A DNA stretch of 64,000 nt from Clostridia bacterium (GTDB lineage Bacteria; Bacillota; Clostridia; Oscillospirales; Acutalibacteraceae). Under the pieces are notes generated by a model that did not search any database, was not told the origin of the DNA, and saw only the letters and a list, made by a program, of their open reading frames with translations. Both the position numbers and the translations under genes were made by a program. Each line of letters starts with the position of its first letter. The stretch's first letter is position 1. The stretch lies in assembly GCA_017520705.1 (NCBI GenBank), contig JAFXFF010000039.1, positions 31,667-95,666 of the forward strand, read 5' to 3'. This document shows, one piece after another, positions 42,085-51,116 of this stretch.

Positions 42085-42978
42085 TCAATGATCGCGGGTG
42101 AGCAAGGCCAGCGCCAACTGCCGCAGGCTATCGGCCTCCTTGCCAAAGACGGACAGCGCCTCCACCGCCTCGGCGGTACGCTGTGCCGCCAGACGGCGGG
42201 CTTCTTCCAAGCCCAGCAAGGACACGTAGGTCGTCTTTTCGTTCTCCGCATCGCTGCCCACCGGTTTGCCCAATTTGGTGGCATCGGCGGTCACGTCCAG
42301 AATGTCGTCCACGATCTGGAAGGCCAGTCCCACATTTTCGCCAAAGGTACGGGCCGCCGTCTCCTGCTCGGGTGTGGCGCCCGCCAAACGGGCACCCATC
42401 ACGCAGGCGGCGATCAGCAGAGCTGCCGTCTTGCCGCGCTGTAACGCCTCTAAGGTGGTGAGGTCGATCGACTTCCCTTCGCTGGCCAGATCGATCACCT
42501 GACCGCCCACCATGCCCTCGATACCGGCGGCATCCGCCAGCGCAGAGGCGGCACCCAGCACACACTCCGCGGTAAGGCCGTCACGATTCTTGGGCGAGAG
42601 AACGGTCTCGAAGGCCAAATTCAGCAGGCCGTCCCCCGCCAGCAGAGCCATGGTCTCGCCGTAAACGGCATGGGTAGAGGGCTTGCCGCGGCGCAAAAGG
42701 CTATTGTCCATACAGGGCAGGTCGTCGTGGACCAGCGAGTAAGAATGGATCATCTCAATGGCCGCCGCCGCGGGTAGCGCCGCCGCGGGATCGCCGCCGC
42801 ACAGGCGGCAAAACTCCAGCGTCAGCACAGGACGGATACGCTTGCCGCCGTCGGCGGTGGCGTAGGCCATGGCCTCCGCCACCACGGTCTGCAAGCCACC
42901 GGTGGCGGGCATATAATCAGGCAGTGCCGCCTCAAAGCGGTCACAATGGGCCTGCAATTGGTTGGTGTAGATACCCAT
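42085..42978 (-). CDS. ispA: Farnesyl diphosphate synthase-type prenyltransferase
   Basis: Makes C10-C15 isoprenoid diphosphates. First Asp-rich motif VHDDLPCMDN, second FQIVDDILDVT, with GKRIRPVL and the lysines expected around them. 297 residues is normal. Between xseB and dxs, as in many Firmicutes. Confidence 0.95.
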   Translation of the reverse strand: MGIYTNQLQAHCDRFEAALPDYMPATGGLQTVVAEAMAYATADGGKRIRPVLTLEFCRLCGGDPAAALPAAAAIEMIHSYSLVHDDLPCMDNSLLRRGKPSTHAVYGETMALLAGDGLLNLAFETVLSPKNRDGLTAECVLGAASALADAAGIEGMVGGQVIDLASEGKSIDLTTLEALQRGKTAALLIAACVMGARLAGATPEQETAARTFGENVGLAFQIVDDILDVTADATKLGKPVGSDAENEKTTYVSLLGLEEARRLAAQRTAEAVEALSVFGKEADSLRQLALALLTRDH

Positions 42979-42992
42979 AGTATTTACCTCAC

Positions 42993-43247
42993 TTACAGGG
43001 ACAATTCTTCTCCCATATCCTCGCCCAGGCGGTCGGTGATGGCGTCATCGGTGGCGCCGTTCTCCACAGCGGTGAGTTTGAGGATCTTCTGCTCCGCGGT
43101 CTTTAACTGTTCGGCGCAATAGGCGGTCAGCTTGGTGCCCTCCTCAAAGAGTTTCAGAGAATCGTCCAAGGTGCAACGACCGCTCTCTAAGGTCGCCACG
43201 ATCTGCTCCAGGCGGGTCATCGCCTGCTCAAAAGTCATTTCAGCCAT
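42993..43247 (-). CDS. xseB: Exodeoxyribonuclease VII small subunit
   Basis: 84 residues, mainly two helices: MTFEQAMTRLEQIVATLESG and LDDSLKLFEEGTKL are the hallmark segments. Forms the exonuclease VII complex with XseA encoded just upstream. Confidence 0.95.
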   Translation of the reverse strand: MAEMTFEQAMTRLEQIVATLESGRCTLDDSLKLFEEGTKLTAYCAEQLKTAEQKILKLTAVENGATDDAITDRLGEDMGEELSL

Positions 43248-44453
43248 TTACGTTTCCTCCTTAACGTCTGTTACGGTGCAATCCACCGTGCCGTCTGCCA
43301 TTCTCAAGCTGAGGGTGTCCCCCACCGCGACGCGGTGGACGCTGTCCAGCACGTCACCGTCGGCGGTGTAGCCGATGGTGTAGCCGCGCCCCAGCACCTT
43401 GAGCGGGCTGAGGGCATCCAGCTTGGACGCCGCCGCAGCCAAGCGGCGGTCCGCCGTGCCCAACTGCCGCTGGGCGGCGGAGGCAAACCGACGGGTGAGA
43501 TAATCCAGGCGCATGGCCTGTTCCTCGGTATAATACTGCGGTGCGGAAAGGCACCGCTTGTCCTGCATAAATTTGAGCCGTGCCGCCGCCGTGTTGATCG
43601 TGTTGCGGGTGCCGATCTCCAAGCGAGAGCGGAGAATCTGTACCTGGGACCACAGACGGGCCCGATCCGGCACCGCCAGCTCCGCCGCGGCGGAAGGCGT
43701 CGGCGCCCGCAAGTCCGCCACAAAATCGCAGATGGTGAAATCGGTCTCGTGTCCTACGGCGGAGATCACGGGAATGGCGGAGGCCGCCACAGCCCGCGCC
43801 ACCATCTCCTCATTAAAGGCCCACAGATCCTCGATGGATCCGCCGCCACGACCCACGATGAGCACGTCGGCAGCTTTGGCGGCATTAAAGCGCTGTATGG
43901 CATCCACGATGGAGGGAGCCGCCCCCTCCCCCTGCACCAGCACGGGGCAGAACACCACCTGCGCCAGCGGATAGCGGCGACCGAGGACATTGAGGATGTC
44001 CCGCACCGCCGCGCCGGTGGGCGAGGTGATCACACCCACACGGGTGGGATAGGGCGGCAGGGGGCGCTTACGGCTCTCGTCAAAGAGGCCCTCCGCCGCC
44101 AATTTCTTTTTCAGCTGTTCGTAGGCAACCTGCAGGGCGCCCACGCCGTCGGGCTGCATCTCCTCGATGTAGATCTGGAAGGATCCGGTGGCCTCGTACA
44201 GGGATACGCGGGCTCGCACGATGACCCGCATACCGTCCTCGGGGCGAAAGGCCAGCTTGGAGGCGTGGCCCTTGAACATCACCGCCTTGACAGCGGCGGT
44301 ATCGTCCTTGAGGGTCAGGTAGAGGTGCCCCGACTTATAGTGATGGGTGAAATTGGAGATCTCGCCGCCGATGTACACCGCCGCCAGATTGCCGTCGCTC
44401 TCCAGTACGGATTTCACATAGCGATTCAGCTGACCTACCGATATGACTTTCAT
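43248..44453 (-). CDS. xseA: Exodeoxyribonuclease VII large subunit
   Basis: N-terminal OB-fold (VYIGGEISNFTHHYKSGHLYLTL), then a catalytic core with RVGVITSPTGAAVRDIL, GRGGGSIEDLWAFN and ISAVGHETDFTICDFVADLRAPTPSAAAEL, all XseA signatures. 401 residues. Degrades single-stranded DNA from both ends. Its stop adjoins xseB. Confidence 0.97.
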   Translation of the reverse strand: MKVISVGQLNRYVKSVLESDGNLAAVYIGGEISNFTHHYKSGHLYLTLKDDTAAVKAVMFKGHASKLAFRPEDGMRVIVRARVSLYEATGSFQIYIEEMQPDGVGALQVAYEQLKKKLAAEGLFDESRKRPLPPYPTRVGVITSPTGAAVRDILNVLGRRYPLAQVVFCPVLVQGEGAAPSIVDAIQRFNAAKAADVLIVGRGGGSIEDLWAFNEEMVARAVAASAIPVISAVGHETDFTICDFVADLRAPTPSAAAELAVPDRARLWSQVQILRSRLEIGTRNTINTAAARLKFMQDKRCLSAPQYYTEEQAMRLDYLTRRFASAAQRQLGTADRRLAAAASKLDALSPLKVLGRGYTIGYTADGDVLDSVHRVAVGDTLSLRMADGTVDCTVTDVKEET

Positions 44454-45391
44454 CCCATCTCCTCCTCCCGCACTTTACATAAGCAGGCGATGCCTGCCGC
44501 GTTATCCGCCGAATACATCGGCGGGGCAAAATGACCGCCGAAACGGTCGGTCAAGGTCTGTTTGAGCATCTGATTGGACATCACGCCGCCGGCATAGACC
44601 AGCGGCAGGTCGCCGTACTGCATAAGCAACGCCTCGGTCATGCCCGTGACGGCGGCGCACACGCTATCCAGGCAGAAGCGCGCCACCTCGGCGGGCGGCT
44701 GCCCTGCCGCCAAGCGGTCGCGGCACTGATTCTCTACCCCCGACAGGTGACAGTCGCACCCCTTGAGGGTAGGGCGCACGCGGTAGGTGCTCTGCGCCTG
44801 CGCCGCCAGCTGCTCTAAGGCGGGGCCGGCGGGGAAGGGCAGGCCCAACATACCGCCCACGCGGTCGATAAGCTGACCCGCCTTGAGATCCAGCGAATGA
44901 CCCACCACCCGACAACGGATGATGCAGTCGGCGTCCGGCTCGACGAGCAAGGCGTCGGTGGTGCCGCCGGATACGTGAAAAGCCAAAAACGGCGCACGCC
45001 GCAGATGCAGACAGTCTGCACCGGTCAGCGCCGCCATAATGTGTCCCTGCTGATGGGTGAAGAAATGAACGGGCACGCCCAAAGCTGCGCCCAACTGACG
45101 GGCCGCACCTGCCCCCACCAAGAAGCAAGGCATATACGAGCCCTCCACCTGCTGAGGTCGGTCAGAGGCCGCCACGGCGGCGATGCCGCCGCCCAATGCC
45201 TCGGTCAGCCGCTCCATTACGTCGGGCAACTGACGGGTGTGGTGGAAGACGGCGTCGCTCTGGCGCAGACCCATCTCCCCCGCCTTAACGGGTAAGAGCT
45301 GTTTTGCCTGCACGGGCTTGTCCGCCCCCCGGGCCCAATAGGCGGCAGAGGTGGTGTAGTTGCTGGTGTCCAGCCCTAAATAGCCGCTCAT
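44450..45391 (-). CDS. TsaD/Kae1-like ASKHA protein (M22 family)
   Basis: The 313-residue protein starts MSGYLGLDTSNYTTSAA, like the phosphate loop of TsaD, and keeps the metal pair H113xxxH117 (FFTHQQGHIMAAL) and a late YSADNAAGIA Asp. It lacks the exact TsaD opening (IETSCDET), so it is a paralogue rather than the tRNA t6A enzyme itself. The role in this operon is unknown. Start at 45391, four-base overlap with nusB. Confidence 0.82.
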   Translation of the reverse strand: MSGYLGLDTSNYTTSAAYWARGADKPVQAKQLLPVKAGEMGLRQSDAVFHHTRQLPDVMERLTEALGGGIAAVAASDRPQQVEGSYMPCFLVGAGAARQLGAALGVPVHFFTHQQGHIMAALTGADCLHLRRAPFLAFHVSGGTTDALLVEPDADCIIRCRVVGHSLDLKAGQLIDRVGGMLGLPFPAGPALEQLAAQAQSTYRVRPTLKGCDCHLSGVENQCRDRLAAGQPPAEVARFCLDSVCAAVTGMTEALLMQYGDLPLVYAGGVMSNQMLKQTLTDRFGGHFAPPMYSADNAAGIACLCKVREEEMG

Positions 45392-45783
45392 GCCTGCTGA
45401 CGGGAGATGCCGCCCAGCACACCGTTGACAAAGGAGGAGTCCTCCTCGCCGCCGTACCGCTTGGCCAGCTCCACCGCCTCGTTGATGGCGACGCTGTCGG
45501 GGGTCTCGTCGCAACATTTCATCTCGTAGATGGCCAGACGCAACACCGCCAGTGCCACGCGGGAGATGCGGTTGTGACTCCACTTATGCGAATGTTCTGC
45601 AATGGCGGCATCCAGATCCGCCAGCTTCTCCTCGGCGCCCTGAGCCAATTCCAGAGCGAAGGGCTCGATGATACACTCGCGGGCATCCTGTGCCCCCTGA
45701 GCCAAATCCATTACGGGAAGATCGTTAAAAGACTTTTCAAACAGCAGGGCAAAAGCCTGCTCGCGGGATTTCCTTCTGGACAT
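45388..45783 (-). CDS. nusB: Transcription antitermination factor NusB
   Basis: 131 residues, all helical, starting SRRKSREQAFALLFEK and ending with VAINEAVELAKRYG and SFVNGVLGGI, both diagnostic. Binds boxA RNA with NusE during rRNA transcription. Confidence 0.95.
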   Translation of the reverse strand: MSRRKSREQAFALLFEKSFNDLPVMDLAQGAQDARECIIEPFALELAQGAEEKLADLDAAIAEHSHKWSHNRISRVALAVLRLAIYEMKCCDETPDSVAINEAVELAKRYGGEEDSSFVNGVLGGISRQQA

Positions 45784-45837
45784 TTGTATGCGCCTCCGAT
45801 TTCATCTTTCGTATATTTATACAATCCGACATAGCAA

Positions 45838-45872
45838 GAAGGCCCTCTACGCTAAGCAGAGGGCCTGGGTCA
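45838..45872 (-). terminator. Hairpin after the Asp23 gene
   Basis: AGGCCCTCTGC/GTAGAGGGCCTT on the reverse strand with only a short T stretch (TTCTT). A weak or partial terminator between asp23 and nusB. Confidence 0.6.
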
Positions 45873-46235
45873 TCAGGCATTCTTGTCGTCAGCGACCACA
45901 CCGTCCACGTGAACGTTGATGTGGGTGACCGGTCTGCCGGTCATGGATTGCACCGCCATCTTGACATTCTGCTGCAGAGCCACCGCCGTCTCTTGAATGC
46001 GGGCACCCGCCTTAAGAGTGACGTAGACGTCCAGCACAGTGTCGTTCTCGGTGTTGAATACACGCACGGCACGAGTAGCATCGTTGCGGGAGATGATACC
46101 GCGGATATCGGCTGCATGGCCTGCCAGAGCGGCAACACCCTCGGTCTCTAATGCCGCGGTAGCGACAATGGAAGCCACCACATCCTCAGCAATAATACAG
46201 CTACCCTCTGCGGACTTAAACTCTTTTGCATCCAT
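45873..46235 (-). CDS. Asp23/Gls24-family envelope protein
   Basis: 120 residues with the family blocks GSCIIAEDVVASIVATAALETEGVA (opening), LDVYVTLKAGARIQETA and MTGRPVTHINVHVDGV. These proteins associate with the membrane or cell envelope. Its position between spoIIIAH and nusB is conserved in Clostridia. Confidence 0.9.
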   Translation of the reverse strand: MDAKEFKSAEGSCIIAEDVVASIVATAALETEGVAALAGHAADIRGIISRNDATRAVRVFNTENDTVLDVYVTLKAGARIQETAVALQQNVKMAVQSMTGRPVTHINVHVDGVVADDKNA

Positions 46236-46382
46236 GGGGATTCCTCCTTTGTGTTGTGTGGAATAGTTTGGGTCAAAAACGGCGAAGATAACCGCCCTTG
46301 GCCCGTTATTTTACTCTATTATAACACAAAGTCAAAAATAAGCAATATTTTATTGCGAAAAATCCAAATTTTTATACGGCTG

Positions 46383-46931
46383 CTATGCCCCTGCGGCTAC
46401 GATCTGCACCTGGTCCGCCTCCACAGAGGACTGGGACACCACGATCTGCAGGATCTGCAGGCTCTCCTGCTGCTGCAGGTTCTCCGCCTGCACCACCACG
46501 CTGCACCGTTCCCCGTCGATGTACACCACGCTATCCGCAAACCCTTTGGCGAGGATCAGATTCTCGATGTTGCTCTCCTGAAGAACGTTCTCCGCAATCG
46601 CGGTGGCCTTTTGGGTGGCCTGCGCCTTATCCTCTGCCGAGGCCTGAGCGCTGTCCAACACCTCCTGCAGAATGCTCAGCGCTTCCTCCCGGGCGGCGGT
46701 ACGGTTTTGACGGGCCTCGTCGAAATAGGTGAGCTCCCCGTTGGGGTCGCTGACTCCCGTCCCCACAAAAGTGGCGTCCCCCAAGTTGCCGTCCTCTTTC
46801 TTATCCGTAGTGCCCGTTCCTGCCGACAGCGAGGGAGAATCCACCAGATAAAAATTGAGATACACCGCCAGACCCAGAGCGGCCACCAGCGCCACCAGCA
46901 TCAGCTGCTTTTTCTTCACAAACTTCTTCAT
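46383..46931 (-). CDS. spoIIIAH: Stage III sporulation protein AH
   Basis: One N-terminal transmembrane segment (LMLVALVAALGLAVYLNFYL), a variable linker and a C-terminal domain in the space between forespore and mother cell (residues about 80-180). SpoIIIAH pairs with SpoIIQ to form the channel across the septum. Last gene of the spoIIIA operon; length 182 is typical of Clostridia. Confidence 0.92.
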   Translation of the reverse strand: MKKFVKKKQLMLVALVAALGLAVYLNFYLVDSPSLSAGTGTTDKKEDGNLGDATFVGTGVSDPNGELTYFDEARQNRTAAREEALSILQEVLDSAQASAEDKAQATQKATAIAENVLQESNIENLILAKGFADSVVYIDGERCSVVVQAENLQQQESLQILQIVVSQSSVEADQVQIVAAGA

Positions 46932-46943
46932 CCTCTTTGCCTC

Positions 46944-47468
46944 CTACTCTTGTTTGACGACGCAGACGCGTCGCTCGGAAATATGAAAGGCGGTGGACAC
47001 CACCTGTATCACCCGCTGTCGGACAGCGTCGCTGTCGCCGCCGTCGCACACCACCGCCACCCCCTTGACCGTGGGCTGTATGCGGGTAAGGAGCAGACCC
47101 ACCGGCCCCGCATCCGTATCTACCGTCAGATAGCTTTCGCTGAGGGATGCGGCCCCGTCCGCCCCCGTGGAGGAGACGGCATCGGCGGCGTATACCATAC
47201 GGGTGCCGCTTTCCAGCGTCACCATCACCCGGCAGAAGCCCACCCCCTCCACCTCACGGAGCAGGGCGGTGATGCGCCGTTCCAGTGCCTGCTCCACCTG
47301 GGCCTCGGTGAGCGTGACAGAGGCGCTCTCCTCCGTCGTCCTACGGGAAGGGAGCCACTCTGACAAAGCAATCAGCAGGATGCCTGCCAGACCTAGCACC
47401 AACAGCAGACGCATCACTTTATCTCTGTTTACGGCCTGCCACCATTTCAGCCATCCGTCTCTTGCCAT
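46944..47468 (-). CDS. spoIIIAG: Stage III sporulation protein AG
   Basis: One transmembrane helix near residues 20-38, then a periplasmic-like ring-building domain with EGVGFCRVMVTLESGT and GVAVVCDGGDS. SpoIIIAG forms a large ring in the channel. Overlaps spoIIIAF by 22 bases. Confidence 0.92.
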   Translation of the reverse strand: MARDGWLKWWQAVNRDKVMRLLLVLGLAGILLIALSEWLPSRRTTEESASVTLTEAQVEQALERRITALLREVEGVGFCRVMVTLESGTRMVYAADAVSSTGADGAASLSESYLTVDTDAGPVGLLLTRIQPTVKGVAVVCDGGDSDAVRQRVIQVVSTAFHISERRVCVVKQE

Positions 47469-47932
47469 ACCGCTACCTCCACCGCTGTTCCCAGCCGCTT
47501 TTCCGCTACCTGCCGTACCGCCGTGGCACGACGGGCTACCTCCTCGTCCACATAGAGGGTGATCTGTCCCATTTGTATGCTGCCGTCTTCCCCGATATCC
47601 ATATCCGCCACCACTTTTTTCGCCGACCAGCCATAGCCCGACAAGGACTGGTTCACCATCTGCAAGAGGGTGTCGTTGATCTGCGCCGTGATCTGCTGAC
47701 GCATCCGCGCGGTCAGATCCCCGGAATCGGCGGTGTTATTCGCTGTAAAGTCAGGTAGCTTTACACCTTGCGAAAGCCGTAAAACAGGGGAAAGAAGCAC
47801 GCAGAGAAACAAACAGGGCAGCAACATCCTCCCCTGCCGCCCCAAGGGGTTGTCGGGGAACAGATGCCGCAAAAGGGTGCACACCACGGCGGCGGCACAC
47901 ACCGCCACCGCCCATTGTTGCAGTCCCTCCAC
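47447..47932 (-). CDS. spoIIIAF: Stage III sporulation protein AF
   Basis: GTG start at 47932 after GGGAGGTGACGGC. Two transmembrane segments open the 161-residue chain, followed by a ring-type soluble domain (NDTLLQMVNQSLSGYGW, AEKRLGTAVEVAV). Sits in the canonical place between AE and AG. Confidence 0.9.
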   Translation of the reverse strand: MEGLQQWAVAVCAAAVVCTLLRHLFPDNPLGRQGRMLLPCLFLCVLLSPVLRLSQGVKLPDFTANNTADSGDLTARMRQQITAQINDTLLQMVNQSLSGYGWSAKKVVADMDIGEDGSIQMGQITLYVDEEVARRATAVRQVAEKRLGTAVEVAVWQETDG

Positions 47933-47936
47933 GCCG

Positions 47937-49007
47937 TCACCTCCCCGATGCAAATGCCACCACCGAAGTGGAGAGAATCATCAATAGGGCGAACACCGCC
48001 AACACGGCGATGAGCACCTTGACCGCCCCCGCGGCGGTGCGGCAGAGGGTATCCAAAGGAGTTAAACCAAACAAAGCGGCGGCTCCCCCCGCCAGATGCA
48101 GGCCAACACTCCAGCACACGCAGGAAAGCAGCGGCGGCAGCACCATCAACGCCACCGACAGAAGGCCGAAAGCCCCCACGGTTGAGCGAAGCAGACCGCC
48201 GCACCCGATGACGGTGTTGTACGCCTCGCTGAGCACACCGCCCACCACCGGCACAAAGCTGGCAAGGGAGAATTTCACCACCCGACTGCCCAGGCTGTCC
48301 CCTGCCGCCGCCACCATCTGCTGAAGAGACAAAAGCCCCGAAAAGAGGGTGGAAAACAGCCCCAGCATCCACAAGATCGCCTTGTGAAACGTGCCGCTGA
48401 GACGGTCCAGACAGAAGCCCTCACTGACCGAGCCGGTGCATCCCAAGGCCAAAGATACCAGCAAAAATGGGAACACCACGCCCCGTACCAACCACAAAAG
48501 CAATTGCACCGCCGCCAGTAGGGTGGTTTGATAGGACAGTGCGCTGGCTCCTCTGCCTCCCGTCAGCAGAATGGCCCCGTATACGGGCACGTAGGCACAG
48601 AGAAATACCGTCACCTGCTGAACCGCCTCCCACACGCGAGAAAACAGAGCAAACAGCGGCACCAGCACCGCTCCACCCGCCGCCAATACCGCCACCCCCT
48701 GATAGGTGCGGCGGAGGGATACGCTGCCTACGGCTCCGTCCAAGCCACTGAAGAGGGCGCAAAGCAAAACCACACCCATCAGCATTCCCACCGTCTGCTT
48801 GGGCCCTGCAGACTGGGCATACATCAAATCCGACAACATCTGTGCCATCTGCCCAAAGCCTAACTCCGTGTAAGAGGAAGGGTCAAGGGCATCCAAGTCC
48901 AAGCTTTCCAACAGCGCCTGCACGTTTCGCGGTAGCTTTTGCGGCAGGTCGGCGGCGCCGCTGGACTGCATCTGTTGGGTATACATTTCCCACGTCTCGG
49001 CCGTCAT
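47937..49007 (-). CDS. spoIIIAE: Stage III sporulation protein AE
   Basis: A multi-pass membrane protein of 356 residues with eight or more hydrophobic segments. The family blocks GVVFPFLLVSLALG, LGLFSTLFSGLLSLQQ and VKFSLASFVPVVGGVLSEA are all present. Part of the channel base. Confidence 0.93.
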   Translation of the reverse strand: MTAETWEMYTQQMQSSGAADLPQKLPRNVQALLESLDLDALDPSSYTELGFGQMAQMLSDLMYAQSAGPKQTVGMLMGVVLLCALFSGLDGAVGSVSLRRTYQGVAVLAAGGAVLVPLFALFSRVWEAVQQVTVFLCAYVPVYGAILLTGGRGASALSYQTTLLAAVQLLLWLVRGVVFPFLLVSLALGCTGSVSEGFCLDRLSGTFHKAILWMLGLFSTLFSGLLSLQQMVAAAGDSLGSRVVKFSLASFVPVVGGVLSEAYNTVIGCGGLLRSTVGAFGLLSVALMVLPPLLSCVCWSVGLHLAGGAAALFGLTPLDTLCRTAAGAVKVLIAVLAVFALLMILSTSVVAFASGR

Positions 49008-49420
49008 CCCGTCACCGCCTGTCCGTTCACCACACCCACAATGAGGGTAAGTATCTGCTCATACAGCGGTACCGCCAGCAAGAGCAACAAAATCCGTCCC
49101 GTCAGCTCCGCCTTGCCTGCCAGCGCGGTATCGCCGGCATCCCGGCAGGTATCCGCAGCCAATTGAGTGACAAGGCAGATGCCGGCCCCGCGGAGCACCA
49201 CGCCCAAGTGGTTCTCCCCCACCCCACCCAGGGCGGTCATCCGCCGCAGAGCGGTAATGAAGGGGGATAGCTGCCGCAGCAGCATCCCCACCACCAGGGC
49301 GCCTGCCAGCAGACTCAGGCACATGGCCAGCTCGGGACGCTGTGAGCGCAACACCGCAGTCAGCAGGCCGCCGCACAGCAGTAATCCCACCGCGGTGACC
49401 AATATCTCTGCGTGGGTCAT
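49004..49420 (-). CDS. spoIIIAD: Stage III sporulation protein AD
   Basis: 138 residues with three to four transmembrane segments; ILVTAVGLLLCGGLLTAVLR and ICLVTQLAADTCRDAG match the family. Overlaps AE and AC by four bases each. Confidence 0.9.
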   Translation of the reverse strand: MTHAEILVTAVGLLLCGGLLTAVLRSQRPELAMCLSLLAGALVVGMLLRQLSPFITALRRMTALGGVGENHLGVVLRGAGICLVTQLAADTCRDAGDTALAGKAELTGRILLLLLAVPLYEQILTLIVGVVNGQAVTG

Positions 49421-49611
49421 AAGCCGAACACCGACTTGACAGTGGCGAACAGATCACTGATCTGCACCACCACCATCGACAGCACCACAATCAGCCCTGC
49501 CAGGGTGAGCAGCATCCCCTGCTCCTCCCGTCCCGACCGGATCAGCAATTGATTGAGCACCGATACAATAATACCGATGGCGGCGATCTTGAATATCAAA
49601 TCCACATCCAT
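49417..49611 (-). CDS. spoIIIAC: Stage III sporulation protein AC
   Basis: A 64-residue two-helix membrane protein (IFKIAAIGIIVSVLNQLL, MLLTLAGLIVVLSMVVVQI), normal for AC. Coupled to spoIIIAD. Confidence 0.9.
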   Translation of the reverse strand: MDVDLIFKIAAIGIIVSVLNQLLIRSGREEQGMLLTLAGLIVVLSMVVVQISDLFATVKSVFGL

Positions 49612-49624
49612 AGATTTCCTCTCC

Positions 49625-50131
49625 CTATATCAGTAACAGCATCAATGCCACGCCGCCCGTCAGCCCCAGCACCCGATAGACCCGCCCCTTTTCCTGCCAC
49701 AGGCGGCGGCTCTCCGCCTCCTGTGCAGCCAATAGGGTGCGGTAGTACTCGATGTGGGCCTGCTGACCCATCAGATCGGTGCGGCCGCATCCCTCGGCGA
49801 ACTCCACCAACAGCCGTCGGGCAGGCGGCAACAAGAGCCCGTCTTTCTCCGCCCCCTCCACTGCCGCCGAAAAGGCGGCGGCAAAAGAGGAGCGGGATAA
49901 TCCTCTCGCGGTGTCTTGCACCAGTGAAAAGGCGGCAAACGACTCACTTTGCGCCAGTCGCCGCCACAGATCGGGCATAGGCAGTGCCGTATAGCTCATC
50001 TCCTGCCACAGCGCCTGCAGCAGGCGTCCGCAGGTCTCCAAAAACACCACACGCCGCTTGAGATGATGAGAGGCGTACAAGCCCATCCCCATCCCCGCGG
50101 CGATCATCAACAGTCCGCCAATCCACCCCAT
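49625..50131 (-). CDS. spoIIIAB: Stage III sporulation protein AB
   Basis: 168 residues with transmembrane helices at both ends and a helical middle (LLQALWQEMSYTALPMPDLW). Start after GGAGGTGACACCCG. Its first 188 bases also lie inside the open frame of spoIIIAA, an unusually long overlap. Confidence 0.9.
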   Translation of the reverse strand: MGWIGGLLMIAAGMGMGLYASHHLKRRVVFLETCGRLLQALWQEMSYTALPMPDLWRRLAQSESFAAFSLVQDTARGLSRSSFAAAFSAAVEGAEKDGLLLPPARRLLVEFAEGCGRTDLMGQQAHIEYYRTLLAAQEAESRRLWQEKGRVYRVLGLTGGVALMLLLI

Positions 50132-51023
50132 CGGGTGTCACCTCCGGTATGTAGCAATCCCGTATCTGCCCGGGCGTTTGCCTCCCTTGCAGAAAGACCC
50201 ACCGCGAAAACACACGGCGAAAAATCAAATCGCGCACAAAAGGCTGTCGGGCCATCTCCCACGGACTATAGCCGTGGAGGGAAGCCACCACCGCCACCCC
50301 TGCGTGGGCGCAATCCGCCACCGCCTGTATCTCGGCACCATCCCCCAATTCATCCAACAGGATCACGTCGGGAGCCAAGCAGCGTACCGCCTGACGGACA
50401 CCCACCGCCTTGGGATAGCCACGAAGCACGTCGCATCCGCAAAGGGTGTCCCCGAAGGATAATTCGCCCCGCTCATCCACCACCGACACCCGTCGATGAC
50501 GGGCGGCAAGAAGTACCGCCAAATCGCGTAAAAGGGTGGTTTTGCCGCAAGACGGAGGGCCGACCAATACAGTGCTGATGGGAGTGTCCCCCTCCAGCGT
50601 CAGCGATAAGAGAGGACGGGCACAGCCCGCCACACGGCGAGGCAGGCGGATGCATAGCGCGGTTATGTTCTGCACCGAACACACTCCGCCGTCACGGGTA
50701 ACAGCGGTCCCTGCCACCCCTACGCGGATACCGCCCTCCACAGCGATGTAGCCCTGTTCCAGCTCCCACTGGTGGGCGTACACCGACCGGCCGCAGAAAG
50801 CGAAGAAGCAATCCTCCAACTGCTTTCGTGAACAGAAAAAGCCATTCGGCTGACGAACGAAAGAAAGCCCGTCACGGGTCAAAAACCGCTCTCCTTGGGG
50901 CAGGGACACAGTGACGGGGGCCTCCGCCCGCAAACGCAATTCCTGTATGTGCTCGGGTAGCCCCACCAGCGCCTCCATCCAGCTTGGCGGCAGATAGGGG
51001 CGCAAACGCTCTATACCTGTCAC
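49944..51023 (-). CDS. spoIIIAA: Stage III sporulation protein AA (ATPase)
   Basis: Secretion-type ATPase of the forespore channel. Walker A is VLVGPPSCGKTTLLRDLA, Walker B PDVILLDELGD, with LRGYPKAVGVRQAVRCL between them. The GTG at 51023 is chosen because a ribosome site (AGAGGTGAGG) precedes it and a sigma-E-like promoter ends just upstream; an ATG eight codons earlier would overlap that promoter. The C-terminus runs about 60 residues beyond the usual end, wholly inside spoIIIAB in another frame. Confidence 0.9.
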   Translation of the reverse strand: MTGIERLRPYLPPSWMEALVGLPEHIQELRLRAEAPVTVSLPQGERFLTRDGLSFVRQPNGFFCSRKQLEDCFFAFCGRSVYAHQWELEQGYIAVEGGIRVGVAGTAVTRDGGVCSVQNITALCIRLPRRVAGCARPLLSLTLEGDTPISTVLVGPPSCGKTTLLRDLAVLLAARHRRVSVVDERGELSFGDTLCGCDVLRGYPKAVGVRQAVRCLAPDVILLDELGDGAEIQAVADCAHAGVAVVASLHGYSPWEMARQPFVRDLIFRRVFSRWVFLQGRQTPGQIRDCYIPEVTPDGVDWRTVDDRRGDGDGLVRLSSSQAACGVFGDLRTPAAGAVAGDELYGTAYARSVAATGAK

Positions 51024-51046
51024 GCCTGTCCTCACCTCTTGTCCCA

Positions 51047-51074
51047 TCTATACGCGGTAGCGGCAGCAAATAGA
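51047..51074 (-). promoter_or_regulatory. Possible sigma-E promoter of the spoIIIA operon
   Basis: Reverse strand TCTATTT (51074-51068), 13 bases, CGTATAGA (51054-51047). It resembles the sigma-E pattern (ATATT-type -35, CATACAAT-type -10). Expected because the operon is expressed in the mother cell. Confidence 0.4.
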
Positions 51075-51078
51075 ACAG

Positions 51079-51113
51079 AAAATGCGTCTGCCCGATTGCT
51101 CAGGCAGACGCTT
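51079..51113 (-). terminator. Terminator of the TspO-zinc ribbon unit
   Basis: GCGTCTGCC/GGGCAGACGC stem with nine-base loop and ATTTTCTG on the reverse strand. Confidence 0.75.
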
Positions 51114-51116
51114 TCC

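Noticed and set aside
45388..45583. N-terminal extension of the TsaD-like protein into nusB
   Set aside because: It would share most of its bases with nusB in another frame; the ATG at 45391 is the standard ATGA overlap.
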